Positions 46,916 through 55,611 are shown, counted from the stretch's first letter. The stretch: 64,000 nucleotides of DNA from Pseudomonadota bacterium (GCA_023411035.1 JAEYPE010000197.1:10954-74953); one strand, 5' to 3'. Numbers and translations: made by a program. The notes: generated by a model from the sequence alone, not told the origin.

Positions 46916-48100
46916 TCAAGCGTATTGGGGCTCCACCCCCACGGCGAAGCTCACATCGGCGCCGCGCAGCGTCTCCACCGTGGCGCGGATGCGCGTCAGG
47001 TCGGTGCCGTGCAGGATCGCGCGGGCAAGGCTGGTGTCGCGCAGGTCGGCGCCGGTCAGGCTGGCCTCGGAAAGGTTGGTCGGCCACAGGCGGCTGCCGT
47101 CCCCGGACAGGTCCACCGGACGCAGCCGCGCCCGCCACAGCTTGGCCCCCGCCAGATTGGCGCCCCGCAGGTTGCAGCCGGACAGGTCGGCGCTGGTGAA
47201 GTCGGCCTCGCGCAGGTCGCAGTAGGACAAGTCCGCCATCACCAGCTTCGCCCCGGAGAAATCCGCCCCGCGCAACCCGCAGAAGCGCATCACGCAGCCG
47301 GCGAGAAGCTGGTTGGCGAAGTTGTAGCCGCGCAGGTCGGCGCGCTGCATCTCCAGCCGCAGGCCGGCGGCGGCGTTCCGTTCGACCCAGAGCTGGTGGG
47401 CGGAAATGCTGTCGGCCATCCGCCCGGCAAGGCTGACCAGTCCGGTGCCGTCCACGTCGATGCCGCGCCGCTCCAGCGTCTGGCGCAGAGCGTCGTCCAG
47501 CCGGGCACCGCACAGCAGGGTGCCCTCCATCTCCACCTTCTCCATCACGGCGCCGATCAGGTTCGCCCCGATCAGGATCGCCCCCGACAGGTCGCTGCCG
47601 GAGAAATTCGCCCCGCCGAGATCGCAGCCGGAAAAGTCGCACTGCGCCAGACGCGCGTCGGACAGCACGGCACGGGCCATCTTGGAGCCGATGAAGGTGG
47701 TGCTGCCGTCGGCGTTGCCCGCCGGCTTGCGCTCGTCCGCACCCAGCATCATCCCCTTGCGCAGGTCGGCGCCGCGCAGATTGGCCTCCTCCAGCTTGGC
47801 CCCCTCCACCCGCGCGCCGCGCAGGTCGGCACTTTCCAGCGACGCGCCGGTCAGGTCCGCCTTGGACAGGTCGGCGCCGAACAGGTCGGTGCGCGACAGG
47901 TCGGCCCCGGCCAGCCGGGCGCTGTTCAGGTTCGCCCCGCTGAGCTTCGCGCTGCTGAGGTTGATGCGGCGCAGCCCCAAGCCCGACAGATTGTGGAAGC
48001 TGAGGTCGGCGCAACGGCCCTTCATGCTTGGGTCGCGCGTCAGCCATTGCTGATGCTTGATCAGCGCGTTGCGGATCGCCCTCAGATACCGCTCTTCCAC
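46916..48100 (-). CDS. pentapeptide-repeat protein
   Basis: A 394-residue protein starting with GTG at 48100, with GGAG upstream. It contains two blocks of A(D/N)LXX repeats, about residues 30-200 and 250-385, which should fold as right-handed quadrilateral beta-helices. A non-repeat helical segment (about 205-250, ALRQTLERRGIDVDG, ADSISAHQLWVERNA) separates them, and the N-terminal 30 residues are helical and basic. No signal peptide or transmembrane part. Some pentapeptide proteins mimic DNA and protect gyrase, but most have unknown roles. Nothing nearby suggests a partner. Confidence 0.88.
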   Translation of the reverse strand: MEERYLRAIRNALIKHQQWLTRDPSMKGRCADLSFHNLSGLGLRRINLSSAKLSGANLNSARLAGADLSRTDLFGADLSKADLTGASLESADLRGARVEGAKLEEANLRGADLRKGMMLGADERKPAGNADGSTTFIGSKMARAVLSDARLAQCDFSGCDLGGANFSGSDLSGAILIGANLIGAVMEKVEMEGTLLCGARLDDALRQTLERRGIDVDGTGLVSLAGRMADSISAHQLWVERNAAAGLRLEMQRADLRGYNFANQLLAGCVMRFCGLRGADFSGAKLVMADLSYCDLREADFTSADLSGCNLRGANLAGAKLWRARLRPVDLSGDGSRLWPTNLSEASLTGADLRDTSLARAILHGTDLTRIRATVETLRGADVSFAVGVEPQYA

Positions 48101-48230
48101 GTGCGACGTCTCCGCGCCGTCCGTCCGCCTTTCCCGGTTATGCGCAACCGGTTGAACGACCGGACCCCATGCTACGCAAGGATGTTACCAGAACCGCCTG
48201 GAAAAAGCGAAAGCCCCGATCCGGCTCGCC

Positions 48231-48983
48231 TCAGCGGAGCGTGTCGGCCAGCAGCGCCCCCCGCGACGCCATCATGTACAGCCCCATGTGGTGCGCCGGC
48301 GCCTGCGGGTGGGCCGCCGTCTCCGGCAGGCCGAGCGCCTGCGCCGTCTCCGCCGGCAGGTCGTAGGTCGCGCAGCCTGGCTCGTAGACCACCACGTCCC
48401 TCAGCGTCGGCATCATGCCGTGGTTGCGCGCGGACAGCAGGGTCAGCACGAAATCCATCACGCACACGTCGGTGCAAATGCCCACCGTGACGACCGACTC
48501 CAGCCGGTTGCCGTTGACCCAGTCCACCAGCCGGTTGCGCCCGGCTCTCCCATCCGCGCCCAACTCCGTCGCGCCGACGAAGAAATCGATGCAGTCCTTG
48601 GCGATCAGGGTCGCCGACGGCTCCGACTCGAGCCAGGCCAGTTCGGAAACCAGCTCGTCATGGCCGGTGCCCGCCAGACAGTGCGGGGGATAGGGCGGCT
48701 CCGGCCTGTCCGGGTCGTGGCGGTCCAACGACACGCAGATCGGCCAGCCGGCCCCGGCGAAGCGGCGGGCCAGACGGTCCGTCTCGGCGATCATGCGGTC
48801 CACCTGTTCGTTCGGCGCCGCGGGGGCGAGCGGGCCGCAGCCGACGGCGGCGAAACCCTTCACCTCGTCGATGATGACCAGACCGGTGCCCCCGGCGGGC
48901 ATCGCATAATCGCCGAGCGCCACCGGAAAGCTGCGGCGGATGGTGTCCAGCGCCTCGTCGCTGCGGATCAGCAGGTCCAGCAT
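48231..48983 (-). CDS. isochorismatase/nicotinamidase-family cysteine hydrolase
   Basis: A 250-residue protein; ATG 48983 follows AAGGAAGGACCC. The Asp-Lys-Cys triad is D39 in LVIIDEVKGF, K129 in LIAKDCIDFF and C174 in VGICTDVCVMDF. The residues between (SLDRHDPDRPEPPYPPHC) resemble the metal-binding region of nicotinamidases, which turn nicotinamide into nicotinate for NAD salvage. Sequence distance from PncA-type enzymes leaves other small amides possible. It is a single gene, 130 bp upstream of the pentapeptide gene on the same strand. Confidence 0.82.
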   Translation of the reverse strand: MLDLLIRSDEALDTIRRSFPVALGDYAMPAGGTGLVIIDEVKGFAAVGCGPLAPAAPNEQVDRMIAETDRLARRFAGAGWPICVSLDRHDPDRPEPPYPPHCLAGTGHDELVSELAWLESEPSATLIAKDCIDFFVGATELGADGRAGRNRLVDWVNGNRLESVVTVGICTDVCVMDFVLTLLSARNHGMMPTLRDVVVYEPGCATYDLPAETAQALGLPETAAHPQAPAHHMGLYMMASRGALLADTLR

Positions 48984-49246
48984 GGGTCCTTCCTTTCGAA
49001 CGGCAGATCGGAGTGGCGCAACATTCCAGGACTGTTTCGTCGCACTGCGACATTCTGGCCGAACGCTTGCGCAAGGGTCCGAAAGAATCAATGGAATTCA
49101 AGCCGGTCGCCCCAGTGTTGCAACCGTAGGGCACGGTCCCGCCAGTGCCCGGAGGGACATGCGACGGAATACCGCAATGCCAAGCCGTGAGACTCGCCCC
49201 CCAATAAGGCGACGAGAAGCTCCTGCCGCAACCATAAGGTACACCA

Positions 49247-49807
49247 ATGGTTCCATCGGCCGAGTTCCTGGGCATGCTTCTGCTGGTCACCAGCGCCGCG
49301 GCGCTCGGCCTGTCCATCGTCATCGACGTCGGGCAGATCACGTCGGAGAAGGCGCGTCAGGCCATCATGACGCGCCAGCACGACCGGAAGAAGTCGGCGC
49401 TGGGCGAATGGACCCGCAAGATGGCCGAGCGGCAGGAGGAACTGGCGGCCTTCCAGGCCCGCTGCAACGATTGCAACGGGCGCCGGCAGAAGGCGTTGGC
49501 GGACATCAAGGCGCTGGAACTCACCAAGGTGGAGTTCGTGCACGAACTGGGTGACGGCGACAGTTCCAGCGGCTACTGGGTCCGGCTGACCGTGCAGGAC
49601 GAGTTCCCGTCCATCGAACGGCGCGACGTGATCTTCGCCCGCCAGATCTGGAACTATCCCAACGTCGCCCATGCCTGGGCATCCTCCGCCGATCAGGCGG
49701 CGGCGATGGCGCGGGCCGCCTTTTCCGCGAAGAACGGCGTCCTGCCGAGCATGATCCTCCCGCTCGCCCAGGCCCCCAACCCCGACGCGGAGGGGATTCC
49801 CGCATGA
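49247..49807 (+). CDS. unknown membrane-anchored coiled-coil protein A
   Basis: A 186-residue protein with AAGG seven bases before the ATG. Residues 5-27 form one membrane helix (FLGMLLLVTSAAALGLSIVI). A charged coiled coil (about 33-100) follows and carries a CNDC motif (two cysteines three apart). The C-terminal part is a small alpha/beta domain (YWVRLTVQDEF, FARQIWNYPNVAHAWASS). The last four bases overlap the start of the next gene, which has the same architecture. I know no family for it; a two-subunit membrane complex is a reasonable guess. Confidence 0.7.
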   Translation: MVPSAEFLGMLLLVTSAAALGLSIVIDVGQITSEKARQAIMTRQHDRKKSALGEWTRKMAERQEELAAFQARCNDCNGRRQKALADIKALELTKVEFVHELGDGDSSSGYWVRLTVQDEFPSIERRDVIFARQIWNYPNVAHAWASSADQAAAMARAAFSAKNGVLPSMILPLAQAPNPDAEGIPA

Positions 49808-50415
49808 CCGGGATGATGCTCTATCTGAGCCTGGGGCTGATGGTCCTGACCGTCCTGTCCAACCGCTATTGGCGGCGGCAACTGGACGGTCTGCGCAAAG
49901 CCCAAGTACGCATCCGCGAGAAGATGGAGGAGGTGGGAAAGGACGTGGAGGATATCGCCGTCGCCTATTCCCAAATCGCCCAGAAGCACGCCGACGCCGA
50001 AAAACGCGCCCTGAAGGCGGAGCAGGACATGCAGGCCGCCCTGAACGAACTGGAGGCGAAACGGGCGTCGTCCGCCGTCCGCTATCATGTGTTCGACCGG
50101 TCCGAACCCCGTCCGGGCCGCTTCTGGGAGGCCGCGGTGCGCCATGTGCCGACCGACGCCACGGTGATGGTGGGCCAGCGCGGCTGGGTGGGCATCCGCC
50201 GCTGTCTGCTGACCGCCGAGACGGAACGGGAGGTGCGTGACCGCGTGACCGCCCGCTACCCGCGCAAGGCGGGATTCCAAGTGCTGGAAGTGGTGCCCTG
50301 CCGGTTGGCCGGACTGTCGGTGAACCGCATCCCCGAACTCAGCACCTTCCGCCGGGCCGCCGCAGCGGATGATACCGCCCGCCCTCCCCGCCGGGCCGCC
50401 AGCGCCCGCGGATGA
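49804..50415 (+). CDS. unknown membrane-anchored coiled-coil protein B
   Basis: A 203-residue protein that starts inside the stop of protein A (ATGA). Residues 3-21 are a membrane helix (GMMLYLSLGLMVLTVLS). A long coiled coil (about 28-90, rich in Lys/Glu/Ala) follows, then an alpha/beta domain (FWEAAVRHVP, GQRGWVGIRRC) that parallels the end of protein A, and a basic tail. The two genes look like diverged duplicates. They converge on galU with a strong hairpin in between. No function can be assigned. Confidence 0.7.
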   Translation: MTGMMLYLSLGLMVLTVLSNRYWRRQLDGLRKAQVRIREKMEEVGKDVEDIAVAYSQIAQKHADAEKRALKAEQDMQAALNELEAKRASSAVRYHVFDRSEPRPGRFWEAAVRHVPTDATVMVGQRGWVGIRRCLLTAETEREVRDRVTARYPRKAGFQVLEVVPCRLAGLSVNRIPELSTFRRAAAADDTARPPRRAASARG

Positions 50416-50422
50416 GCGCGCC

Positions 50423-50462
50423 GGCCCGCGGGAAGAAGGAACGCGTCCCCTCCCCGCGGGCC
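50423..50462. terminator. hairpin between convergent genes
   Basis: GGCCCGCGGG (50423-50432) pairs perfectly with CCCGCGGGCC (50453-50462) around 20 bases. It lies between the membrane-protein pair and galU and could stop transcription from both sides, although there is no T run. Confidence 0.45.
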
Positions 50463-50469
50463 GCCCGCT

Positions 50470-51339
50470 TCAGCAGTACTTGCGCAGCATCTCGCGGACC
50501 TTGTCCGCCATGTCCGGACGCTTCAGCGCGTGGGCCAGCGTGGCCTCGATGAAGCCGACCTTGTCGCCGCAGTCGTGGCGGGTGCCTTCGAAGCGCAGGC
50601 CGTGGAACGGCTGCGTGCCGATCAGCTTGGCCATCGCGTCGGTGAGCTGGATCTCGTTGCCGGCGCCGCGCTGCTGCTTCTCCAGATGGTCGAACACCTC
50701 CGGCTGCAGGATGTAGCGGCCGATGATCGACAGGGTGGAGGGCGCCTCTTCCGGCTTCGGCTTCTCGACGAGGCCGCGGACGGTGGCCAGACGGCCGTCG
50801 TCCTTCTCCACGTCCAGGATGCCGTAGCTGCTGGTCCGCTCCCGCGGGACGTCCACGACGGCGACGATGTTGCCGCCCACCTCGTTGTAGGCGTCCACCA
50901 TCTGCTTCAGGCAGGGGGTGTCGGCCTGAACGAAGTCGTCGGGCAGGACGATGGCGAAGGGATCGTTGCCGATCACCGCGCGCGCGCACCACACCGCGTG
51001 GCCAAGGCCCAGCGGGACCTGCTGGCGGGTGTAGAAGCAGCGGCCCGGCGCGATCTCGCTGTGGCGCACCTCCTCCAGGGCGTCCTGCTTGCCGCGCTCC
51101 TCAAGGGTGCGGTTCAGTTCCGTGTCGGCGTCGAAATGGTCTTCGATGGCGCGTTTGCTGCGGCCCGTGACGAACACGAAATCCTCGATGCCGGCGGCCC
51201 GCGCCTCTTCAACCGCATGCTGAAGCAAAGGCCGGTCGACCAGAGGCAGCATTTCCTTTGGAATCGCCTTTGTGGCCGGCAGAAAGCGCGTACCGAGACC
51301 GGCGACGGGGAACACCACCTTGCGCACAGGCTTTCGCAT
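50470..51339 (-). CDS. galU: UTP--glucose-1-phosphate uridylyltransferase
   Basis: A 289-residue nucleotidyltransferase that makes UDP-glucose from UTP and glucose-1-phosphate for surface polysaccharides. KVVFPVAGLGTRFLPATKAIP followed by KEMLPLVDRP is the nucleotide-binding start. Further family signatures are GLGHAVWCA, IVLPDDFV, YGILDVE, VEKPKPEEAPS and GTRHDCGDKVGFIEA. ATG 51339 follows AAGAGAACCCC. It is a single gene. Its product could feed the glycosyltransferase encoded at 15118 or any exopolysaccharide pathway. Confidence 0.94.
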   Translation of the reverse strand: MRKPVRKVVFPVAGLGTRFLPATKAIPKEMLPLVDRPLLQHAVEEARAAGIEDFVFVTGRSKRAIEDHFDADTELNRTLEERGKQDALEEVRHSEIAPGRCFYTRQQVPLGLGHAVWCARAVIGNDPFAIVLPDDFVQADTPCLKQMVDAYNEVGGNIVAVVDVPRERTSSYGILDVEKDDGRLATVRGLVEKPKPEEAPSTLSIIGRYILQPEVFDHLEKQQRGAGNEIQLTDAMAKLIGTQPFHGLRFEGTRHDCGDKVGFIEATLAHALKRPDMADKVREMLRKYC

Positions 51340-51472
51340 TGGGGTTCTCTTGTAGTTGCTTACGGAAATACTTCGAATATGGAGACGATTCGCGGATTTG
51401 CAAAACGCTCGCCCAGCTTTCTGCCACAGGCCATTCGGTAACGCAACTCCTCTTCCGAAACCCGGCAAAAGG

Positions 51473-52225
51473 TTAGTTGCGCAGCAGCAAATCCTTCGCT
51501 TGGTTGATCTTGGCCGCCAAATAGGTGGACCCACCATGATCTGGGTGCACTTTCATCATCATCCGTCGGTGAGCATCCTTTACCTGCTCGGGTGTGGCTC
51601 CGGGGGGCAGCCCCAAAATATCATAGGCTTCCTCACGGGTCATGGCGCCCCCGCCACGGACGCCGCCCCCTCCGCCGGAACCGGATGCATCGGACCCGCC
51701 GGCGGCTTCATCCTGCGCCTTCTGCCAGTCCGGATGCGTGCGGTCCAGCCACGCCTCCAGCACGGAGGCCGATTGCGGATCGTCGCGGCGGCAGTCGTCG
51801 AGCAGCGCCGTCACCTGCCCCAGCGTCAGCGACTCCAGCGTGCGCCCGCGCCAGGGCCCGTGCAGCACCTCCCCCGTCATGGCGCCGGTGTCGTGGTGCA
51901 GGGTCATGCGCAGATAGAGCGTCTCGATCTGGGAGGTCTGCCCGCCTCCCGCGGAGCCGTAGGACGACGGACGCAGGGCATCGCGCAGCGCCCGCCAGCG
52001 GCTGAGCAGCGGAAAAGCCAGCGCCCCCAGCATCATGGCGGTGCCCAGCCGTCCGGTCAGGATCAGCAGCACGACCGCCACGACCGCCAGCGCGATGCCG
52101 CCGTAGCGCACCGCGGTCGCCAGCGTGCGCGGATCGGCGGACAGGAAGACGCGGGTCAGCATGGCGAACCCGCTCACCAGCGCGATGCCCAGGAGAAAGT
52201 ACCCAAACATCCCGCTCTGCCCCAT
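51473..52225 (-). CDS. membrane-anchored J-domain protein (DnaJ/TIM14-like)
   Basis: A 250-residue protein with two or three N-terminal membrane helices (FGYFLLGIALVSGFAMLT; about 40-75). A middle region has TLYLRMTLHHDTGAMTGEVLHGP, then comes a Gly/Ser-rich linker (175-193). The C-terminal J domain starts at MTREEAYDILGLPPGATPEQV, with the HPD motif at 227-229. The architecture matches bacterial relatives of mitochondrial TIM14/Pam18, which recruit Hsp70 to the membrane. The chaperone partner is not in the window. It lies 95 bp downstream of the VWA gene on the same strand. Confidence 0.87.
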   Translation of the reverse strand: MGQSGMFGYFLLGIALVSGFAMLTRVFLSADPRTLATAVRYGGIALAVVAVVLLILTGRLGTAMMLGALAFPLLSRWRALRDALRPSSYGSAGGGQTSQIETLYLRMTLHHDTGAMTGEVLHGPWRGRTLESLTLGQVTALLDDCRRDDPQSASVLEAWLDRTHPDWQKAQDEAAGGSDASGSGGGGGVRGGGAMTREEAYDILGLPPGATPEQVKDAHRRMMMKVHPDHGGSTYLAAKINQAKDLLLRN

Positions 52226-52320
52226 GGTCTCAGAAATCCGCGCTATGATGCATGGGATCGGTCCCCGCGTCCCGCTTCACCTTGTCCGCTCTGGCTCCAT
52301 CCACCCGGACTCCGTCCGTT

Positions 52321-53034
52321 TCAGCCGTGCCCGATCTGGCTGGTGAGCAGCCGCACCGCATCGCCCCGCCCGTGGCTGTAATGTTCCAGCGCCGCCCGGC
52401 CGCCCGCCGCATAGACGGCGACCGCGCTCAGCAGGTCCCGCAATTGCCGGGCGGAAGAGCCGTCGAACGGGCAATAGGCCCCGCCGCTCAACCGCGCGAT
52501 GGTCTGGAAGGCGCGCTTGGCGATCGGGTCCCCGCGCTCGTGGAAGATGAAGACCGGCACGCCCAGAAGCCCCAGTTGCCCCGCCTGATGGGCGAGCTGG
52601 TCGATGTCCTCCTCCATGCAGTCGCCGACGAAGACCAGGGCGTTGACCTTGCGGTCCCGCGTCTGCTTGAGGCAGTGGGCCAGCACGCGCCCGATCTGCG
52701 TCTGCCCGGCCATGCAGGAGACTGCGGTCATCCGCCGCAACAGATCCTGCGAATTGCTGATCCACGGGCTTGTCTGGCATTCCCGGAATCCGCGGTAGTA
52801 GACGAGCTGGATGTCCAGCCCGCCGAGCGCGGCGGTGGCCTGGAACATCTCCCCCTGGATCTGGCAGGCACGGTCCCAGGTCGGTTCCCGGCTGGCGGTG
52901 GCGTCCATGGCGAACATCAGCCGTCCGCGCGGCCCCGCCGACGCCCGCGGAAGGGCCGCCACCCGGCGCAGGAAGGCGTCCACCTCGGCCTGGTTGGAGC
53001 GCTGCTGCGCCGGCAAATGATCGCGTTCCCCCAT
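52321..53034 (-). CDS. VWA-domain protein
   Basis: A 237-residue cytosolic von Willebrand factor A-like protein. The MIDAS metal site starts with MDATASRE (D44, T46, S48) after a hydrophobic strand RLMFA. ALVFVGDCMEEDIDQLAHQA is the later acidic loop, and VPVFIFHERGD the next strand. No signal peptide. VWA proteins usually bridge protein complexes. AAGGG lies nine bases before the ATG. It probably shares a transcript with the J-domain gene, so the two may act in one membrane chaperone or assembly task, but that is inference. Confidence 0.8.
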   Translation of the reverse strand: MGERDHLPAQQRSNQAEVDAFLRRVAALPRASAGPRGRLMFAMDATASREPTWDRACQIQGEMFQATAALGGLDIQLVYYRGFRECQTSPWISNSQDLLRRMTAVSCMAGQTQIGRVLAHCLKQTRDRKVNALVFVGDCMEEDIDQLAHQAGQLGLLGVPVFIFHERGDPIAKRAFQTIARLSGGAYCPFDGSSARQLRDLLSAVAVYAAGGRAALEHYSHGRGDAVRLLTSQIGHG

Positions 53035-53103
53035 CGCCCGTTTCCCTTCGCAACGTGACCCGTGATTCCATGGACCATAAACATGGTCGGCTTCGTGGGG
53101 CCG

Positions 53104-53121
53104 GTCCAGACCGTCCAGACC
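53104..53121. repeat. 9-bp exact tandem duplication
   Basis: gtccagacc is present twice in direct succession in the gap between the VWA gene and the pseudouridine synthase gene. Confidence 0.8.
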
Positions 53122-53231
53122 GCTTTGCGGCGGCGCCCATCGGGCAACAGGCCGGGCATGAGGATGGTTCCTCAGCGCAAAACAGCCCGCCGGGCTTGCC
53201 CCTCCCCCCGTGCCGTGCTTGGTTGGCGCCC

Positions 53232-53945
53232 ATGAGCGACGCCGGTACCACCTTCACCCCCGCCACGCTGCGCGCCCGAATCCTGCATGAGGACGAGGAC
53301 GTCTTCATCATCGACAAGCCCGCCGGGCTGGCGGTGCACAAGGCCGGGCGGATCACCGACCATCTCGATCTCTATCTGCCGTTCCTGGCGGAGGAGGACG
53401 GCACGCCGCCGCGGCTCGCCCACCGGCTGGACCGCGACACGGCGGGCTGCCTCGTGCTCGGGCGCTCGCTCTGGGCGCTGAAGCGGCTGGGCGACATGTT
53501 CGCCGCCGGCCATGTGGAAAAGACCTATTGGGCGGTCAGCGAGGGCATCCCGGAGGAGGCCGAGGGCGTCATCGACTACCCGCTTCTGAAGCTGCTCATT
53601 CCCGGCGCCTGGAACATCGTGACGCACCCCACGGGCCAGCCCGCCGTCACCCATTACCGCGTGCTGGGAACCGGCGGCGGGCGCGCATGGCTGGAGTTGA
53701 GGCCGCGCACCGGGCGCACCCACCAGCTTCGCGTCCACAGCGCGGCCATCGGCTGCCCGCTGGTGGGGGAGCCCTATTACGGCCCGGTGCGCGTGCCGCC
53801 GGGCAATCTGCATCTGCTGGCGCGGTCCGTCACCTTCACCATGGCCTTCGACCGGGAACCGGTCACCGCCGTCGCCCCGCCCCCGCCGCACATGCGGGAC
53901 GCGCTGGCCGCCTGCGGCTGGGCGGAAGAAGAAAAAGGGACGTAA
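53232..53945 (+). CDS. RluA-family pseudouridine synthase
   Basis: A 237-residue pseudouridine synthase of the RluA/RsuA superfamily. The catalytic aspartate is D68 in LAHRLDRDTAGCLVLG. VFIIDKPAGLAVHKAG is the preceding conserved strand, and ELRPRTGRTHQLRVHSAAIGCPLVGEPYYG is the late signature. No S4 RNA-binding domain is present at the N-terminus, so it fits the shorter RluA type that modifies 23S rRNA or tRNA. The target uridine is unknown. It converges on the BMP protein gene at 53949 with three bases between stops. Confidence 0.9.
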   Translation: MSDAGTTFTPATLRARILHEDEDVFIIDKPAGLAVHKAGRITDHLDLYLPFLAEEDGTPPRLAHRLDRDTAGCLVLGRSLWALKRLGDMFAAGHVEKTYWAVSEGIPEEAEGVIDYPLLKLLIPGAWNIVTHPTGQPAVTHYRVLGTGGGRAWLELRPRTGRTHQLRVHSAAIGCPLVGEPYYGPVRVPPGNLHLLARSVTFTMAFDREPVTAVAPPPPHMRDALAACGWAEEEKGT

Positions 53946-53948
53946 AGG

Positions 53949-55073
53949 TCAGCGCCCGACCTCGGTGACGCCTTCGGCCAGCCAGACCATGCGGCCAAGC
54001 TCCGCGTCACTGCCGCGCAGGGACTTGCCCTTTGCGACCACCGTCCGCCCGGTGTTGTCCAGGACCGGCCCGCGGAAGACGGCGGAATTGCCGTTGGCGA
54101 GCTGCATCCGTGCAGCATCGGCGTGCGCCCGCGCCTCCACCCCCACCGCCGGGCCGTAGGCGGTGTTGCGGACAAATCCCTGGTCGAAACCGCCCTGGCG
54201 CAGATGCTTCCATGGCTTGCCCGTGGCGATCTGCGACACGGTTTCGGCATAAGCCTTTTCCCAGGCCCATTCGGCGCCGGTCAGGAAGCCCTGCGGCGCG
54301 AAGGCCGACAGGTTGGTGTGCAGGCCGCAGCACAGGATGCCGTGCGCCTCCGCCACCTCGCAGACCGGGCGGGCGCCGTCGAGCTGGGCGGCCAGCACGT
54401 CCGCTCCGCCCTCGGCCAGGGCGCGGGCGGCCTCGGCGACCTGCTGCGGGCTGGCCGCCTCGCCCACGAAGGCGACGCGCAGCGCGGTGGCGGCGTCCGC
54501 GCGCCGGGCGCCCAGCGCGAAGGCGTTGACGCAGCGCAGAATCTCCCGCGCGGGGTGGGAGGCGACGAGGCCGATGGTCTTCGCCCGGCTGGCGTAGCCG
54601 GCGACGATGCCGGAAATGTGCTGCGCCTCGTCCAGATAGCCTTCGAAGAAGCCGGTGTTGACGGGAAGACGGTCGCGGTCCAGCGGCGCGCCGGAAAACA
54701 GGAACACCGTGTCGCGGTGGGCGTCCGCCTGGGCCAGCAGCTCCGGCAGGGCATCGGCGCCCGCGGCGGTGACGATGACGACCCGGCAACCCTGGGGTCC
54801 CACCAGTTCCTCCGCCGTGGCGGCCAGCGTGCCCGCGGCCTTCTCCCGCTCCTCCAGCCGCAGGCCGGGCAATCCGGCAAGGAAGCGGGCGGCCTCCGCA
54901 TGGGCCTGGTTGTAGCCGAAATCCGCGCGGTCGCCGCAATAGAGGACGCCGACGCTCAAGGCGGGGACCGCCTGTCCCAGCGCCTGGGGCGCCGTCAGAA
55001 GCATGGCCGCGGCCCCGAAGGCGCCCCCGAAGGACCGGAGGACATCCCGGCGGTTATGGGTCAGTGTCTTCAT
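53949..55073 (-). CDS. second BMP-family substrate-binding protein, orphan
   Basis: A 374-residue periplasmic protein. ATG 55073 has GGAGG five bases upstream. The N-terminus carries a twin-arginine type signal (NRRDVLRSFGGAFGAAAML, cleavage after ALG). The mature protein starts LSVGVLYCGDRADFGYNQAHAEA and shows the BMP fold, with GYLDEAQHISGIVAGYASRAKTIGLVA and the WAWEKAYAETVSQIATGKPW region near the end. As with the gene at 45917, there are no BMP-type permease or ATPase genes nearby. Both lack a lipobox cysteine, unlike classic BmpA lipoproteins. Confidence 0.86.
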   Translation of the reverse strand: MKTLTHNRRDVLRSFGGAFGAAAMLLTAPQALGQAVPALSVGVLYCGDRADFGYNQAHAEAARFLAGLPGLRLEEREKAAGTLAATAEELVGPQGCRVVIVTAAGADALPELLAQADAHRDTVFLFSGAPLDRDRLPVNTGFFEGYLDEAQHISGIVAGYASRAKTIGLVASHPAREILRCVNAFALGARRADAATALRVAFVGEAASPQQVAEAARALAEGGADVLAAQLDGARPVCEVAEAHGILCCGLHTNLSAFAPQGFLTGAEWAWEKAYAETVSQIATGKPWKHLRQGGFDQGFVRNTAYGPAVGVEARAHADAARMQLANGNSAVFRGPVLDNTGRTVVAKGKSLRGSDAELGRMVWLAEGVTEVGR

Positions 55074-55161
55074 GCCCGCCTCCCGATGACCGCCTCCCAA
55101 TGACGGGCGACTATAACCTCCGGAAAGCCGTCGAACCAAACAATTCGCCTCAATTCCGGCT

Positions 55162-55611
55162 TCAAGACCCGTCCGGAGGCTCAAAAAAGGGGCTTGGAAG
55201 CGGAATCGACGCCCCTTCCGGCCAGTTCAGCAGATGGCTGGCGCAGTCGCGGCAATCGCTGCTGCCGAAGCCGGGGACCGGCACCGGCAGGCCGTACAGG
55301 GCCGCGACCAGGGCGCATTCGTCGCCGCCGGGGACGATCCAGGCGCCCAGCATACGCCCGGCGCCGGTCAGCCGGTCGATGTGCCAGCGTTCCGGCTTGC
55401 CCTGGCGGAAATGGCGCCCGACCCGCGCCCGCAGGCCCCCCGGTCCCCGCGCGCTGCCGCAATAGAGGTAGCGGCCCGCCGCCAGCACCCTTTCCGGCTT
55501 GCCGGGCAGGCGGACGGGCAGATCCCGGTCCAGCGCGATCAGCAGGACGTAGGCGCCGGGTTCGGGAGGCAGGGTGTCGGGGCGGTCGTGGAAGATGGGA
55601 TCGGTCGGCAT
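55162..55611 (-). CDS. DUF123/GIY-YIG-like protein (Uri-type)
   Basis: A 149-residue protein. GAYVLLIALD near the start and RYLYCGSARGPGGLRARVGRH are the two halves of the GIY-YIG-like motif of the DUF123 group (also called Uri superfamily endonuclease). RWHIDRLT and ALYGLPVPVPGFGSSDCRDCASHLL are the following conserved segments; the CRDC cysteines may bind metal. The biochemical role is not established. It is divergent from bioF across a 92-bp gap. Confidence 0.82.
   Translation of the reverse strand: MPTDPIFHDRPDTLPPEPGAYVLLIALDRDLPVRLPGKPERVLAAGRYLYCGSARGPGGLRARVGRHFRQGKPERWHIDRLTGAGRMLGAWIVPGGDECALVAALYGLPVPVPGFGSSDCRDCASHLLNWPEGASIPLPSPFFEPPDGS

Noticed and set aside
46925..48490. A 521-codon plus-strand frame with repetitive QVGA-like pattern
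   Set aside because: The repetition is the complement of the pentapeptide codons. No ribosome site or independent domain; it is not a repeat protein in its own right.
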